Positions 5,522 through 6,057 of a stretch of 6,057 nucleotides of DNA are shown one piece after another. The notes under the pieces were generated by a model that saw only the letters and a program-made list of their open reading frames with translations, made no database searches and had not been told where the DNA came from. The first letter of the stretch is position 1, and each line of letters opens with the position of its first letter. Source of the DNA: Elusimicrobiota bacterium (lineage in GTDB: Bacteria; Elusimicrobiota; Elusimicrobia; F11); assembly GCA_022709485.1 (NCBI GenBank), contig JAKLIS010000095.1, positions 1-6,057 on the forward strand, in the 5' to 3' direction. A program made the position numbers and the translations under genes.

Positions 5522-6057
5522 ATGATTAATATTATTCGAGGCTTGGCCTTGATCGGTTTCCCGATTACAGGGTTCTTTCTTTACAATCGTTCGGTCCAAG
5601 GTCTTTTGATTGGGTTGGGCCTGGCGTCGGTTATCGTGGCGATCACGATTATTTCGGAGGGCTTAAGACCGGACGTCATCATTTTCGCTTTATTGGGCGC
5701 GGTTCTCGGTTTCGCGTTGGCGCGCGCTTTGCTCTATTTGGTTTTCAAAATTGACAATCCGACCTTATTCGAACTTTTGAACCGGTATTCTCTTTTGATC
5801 AACATGGGTTTTGCCCTTATGGGGGCCATCATCGGCGTCCAGAAATGCCGGGAGTTTTTAGACATCTTGGACAAAGATCTGGTGATCCAAGGAAAGAAAA
5901 ATTTTGAGGTAAAAATTTTAGACACCTCGGTCTTAATTGATGGACGCATTTGCGACATTGTTGAAACCGGATTTTTGGGAGGAAAATTTCTTGTTCCTCA
6001 ATTTGTTCTTCACGAGCTTCAGGTTGTGGCCGATTCTTCGGACCCCACAAAACGTAA
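5522..6057 (+). CDS. Membrane-anchored PIN/TRAM-domain protein, YacL-like (3' truncated)
   Basis: The frame from ATG 5522 stays open to the window end (178 complete codons plus two bases). The N-terminal part holds about four hydrophobic segments (roughly residues 4-21, 25-45, 52-75 and 90-108), followed by a short charged linker. The PIN domain then begins with KILDTSVLIDGRI, containing the metal-ligand Asp134 and Asp140. It continues through DIVETGFLGGKFLVPQFVL, HELQ with the conserved Glu165, and ADSSDPTKR, where the window ends. This order (membrane segments, PIN, then a C-terminal TRAM domain expected beyond the window) is that of the YacL/PIN-TRAM family, thought to be nuclease-like but with poorly known substrates. 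The remaining acidic residues of the active site and TRAM are off the end, so completeness cannot be judged. It lies 14 bases after the DUF151 stop and is probably in the same operon. Confidence 0.9.
   Translation, partial: MINIIRGLALIGFPITGFFLYNRSVQGLLIGLGLASVIVAITIISEGLRPDVIIFALLGAVLGFALARALLYLVFKIDNPTLFELLNRYSLLINMGFALMGAIIGVQKCREFLDILDKDLVIQGKKNFEVKILDTSVLIDGRICDIVETGFLGGKFLVPQFVLHELQVVADSSDPTKR

Overview
The window looks like a chromosomal housekeeping segment from a diderm (two-membrane) bacterium with roughly balanced base composition. All recognisable genes lie on the + strand, packed head to tail with short gaps or overlaps, as in one long operon or two adjacent ones. The lipid-transport genes imply an outer membrane. 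The combination of dnaB, alr, a minimal Mla cassette, a DUF151 protein and a PIN/TRAM protein, with a long MlaD, would fit a deep-branching or uncultivated diderm lineage such as Elusimicrobiota or Omnitrophota. That placement is an impression from gene order, not a demonstrated assignment.

Layout: (1) 1-803 is the C-terminal ATPase half of the replicative helicase DnaB, cut by the window start. (2) 827-1951 is alanine racemase, complete only if translation starts at a non-standard codon (ATT 827 or ATA 830) behind a perfect AGGAGG site; the first ordinary start, GTG 929, would remove a conserved N-terminal segment. (3) 1956-2737 is an MlaE-type permease broken by an apparent one-base deletion near 2425-2427, leaving two overlapping fragments. 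(4) 2734-3498 is the intact MlaF ATPase, overlapping the end of mlaE by ATGA. (5) 3530-4885 is a long MlaD/MCE protein with a 175-residue C-terminal extension that reads like outer-membrane beta strands. (6) 4962-5507 is a DUF151/BFN-domain protein with a probable TTG start. (7) 5522-6057 is the start of a membrane-anchored PIN/TRAM (YacL-like) protein, cut by the window end.

The three middle genes form a phospholipid-transport module. MlaE and MlaF would make the inner-membrane ABC transporter. MlaD would be anchored in the inner membrane, carry the lipid-binding MCE ring and, through its helical stalk and putative barrel, might reach the outer membrane without MlaC or MlaA. No mlaA, mlaB or mlaC is present in the window. 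The flanking genes serve replication (dnaB), peptidoglycan precursor supply (alr) and poorly defined nuclease-like functions (BFN, PIN/TRAM). No tRNA, rRNA, CRISPR array, mobile element or convincing terminator was seen, and no gene-free stretch exceeds about 80 bases.
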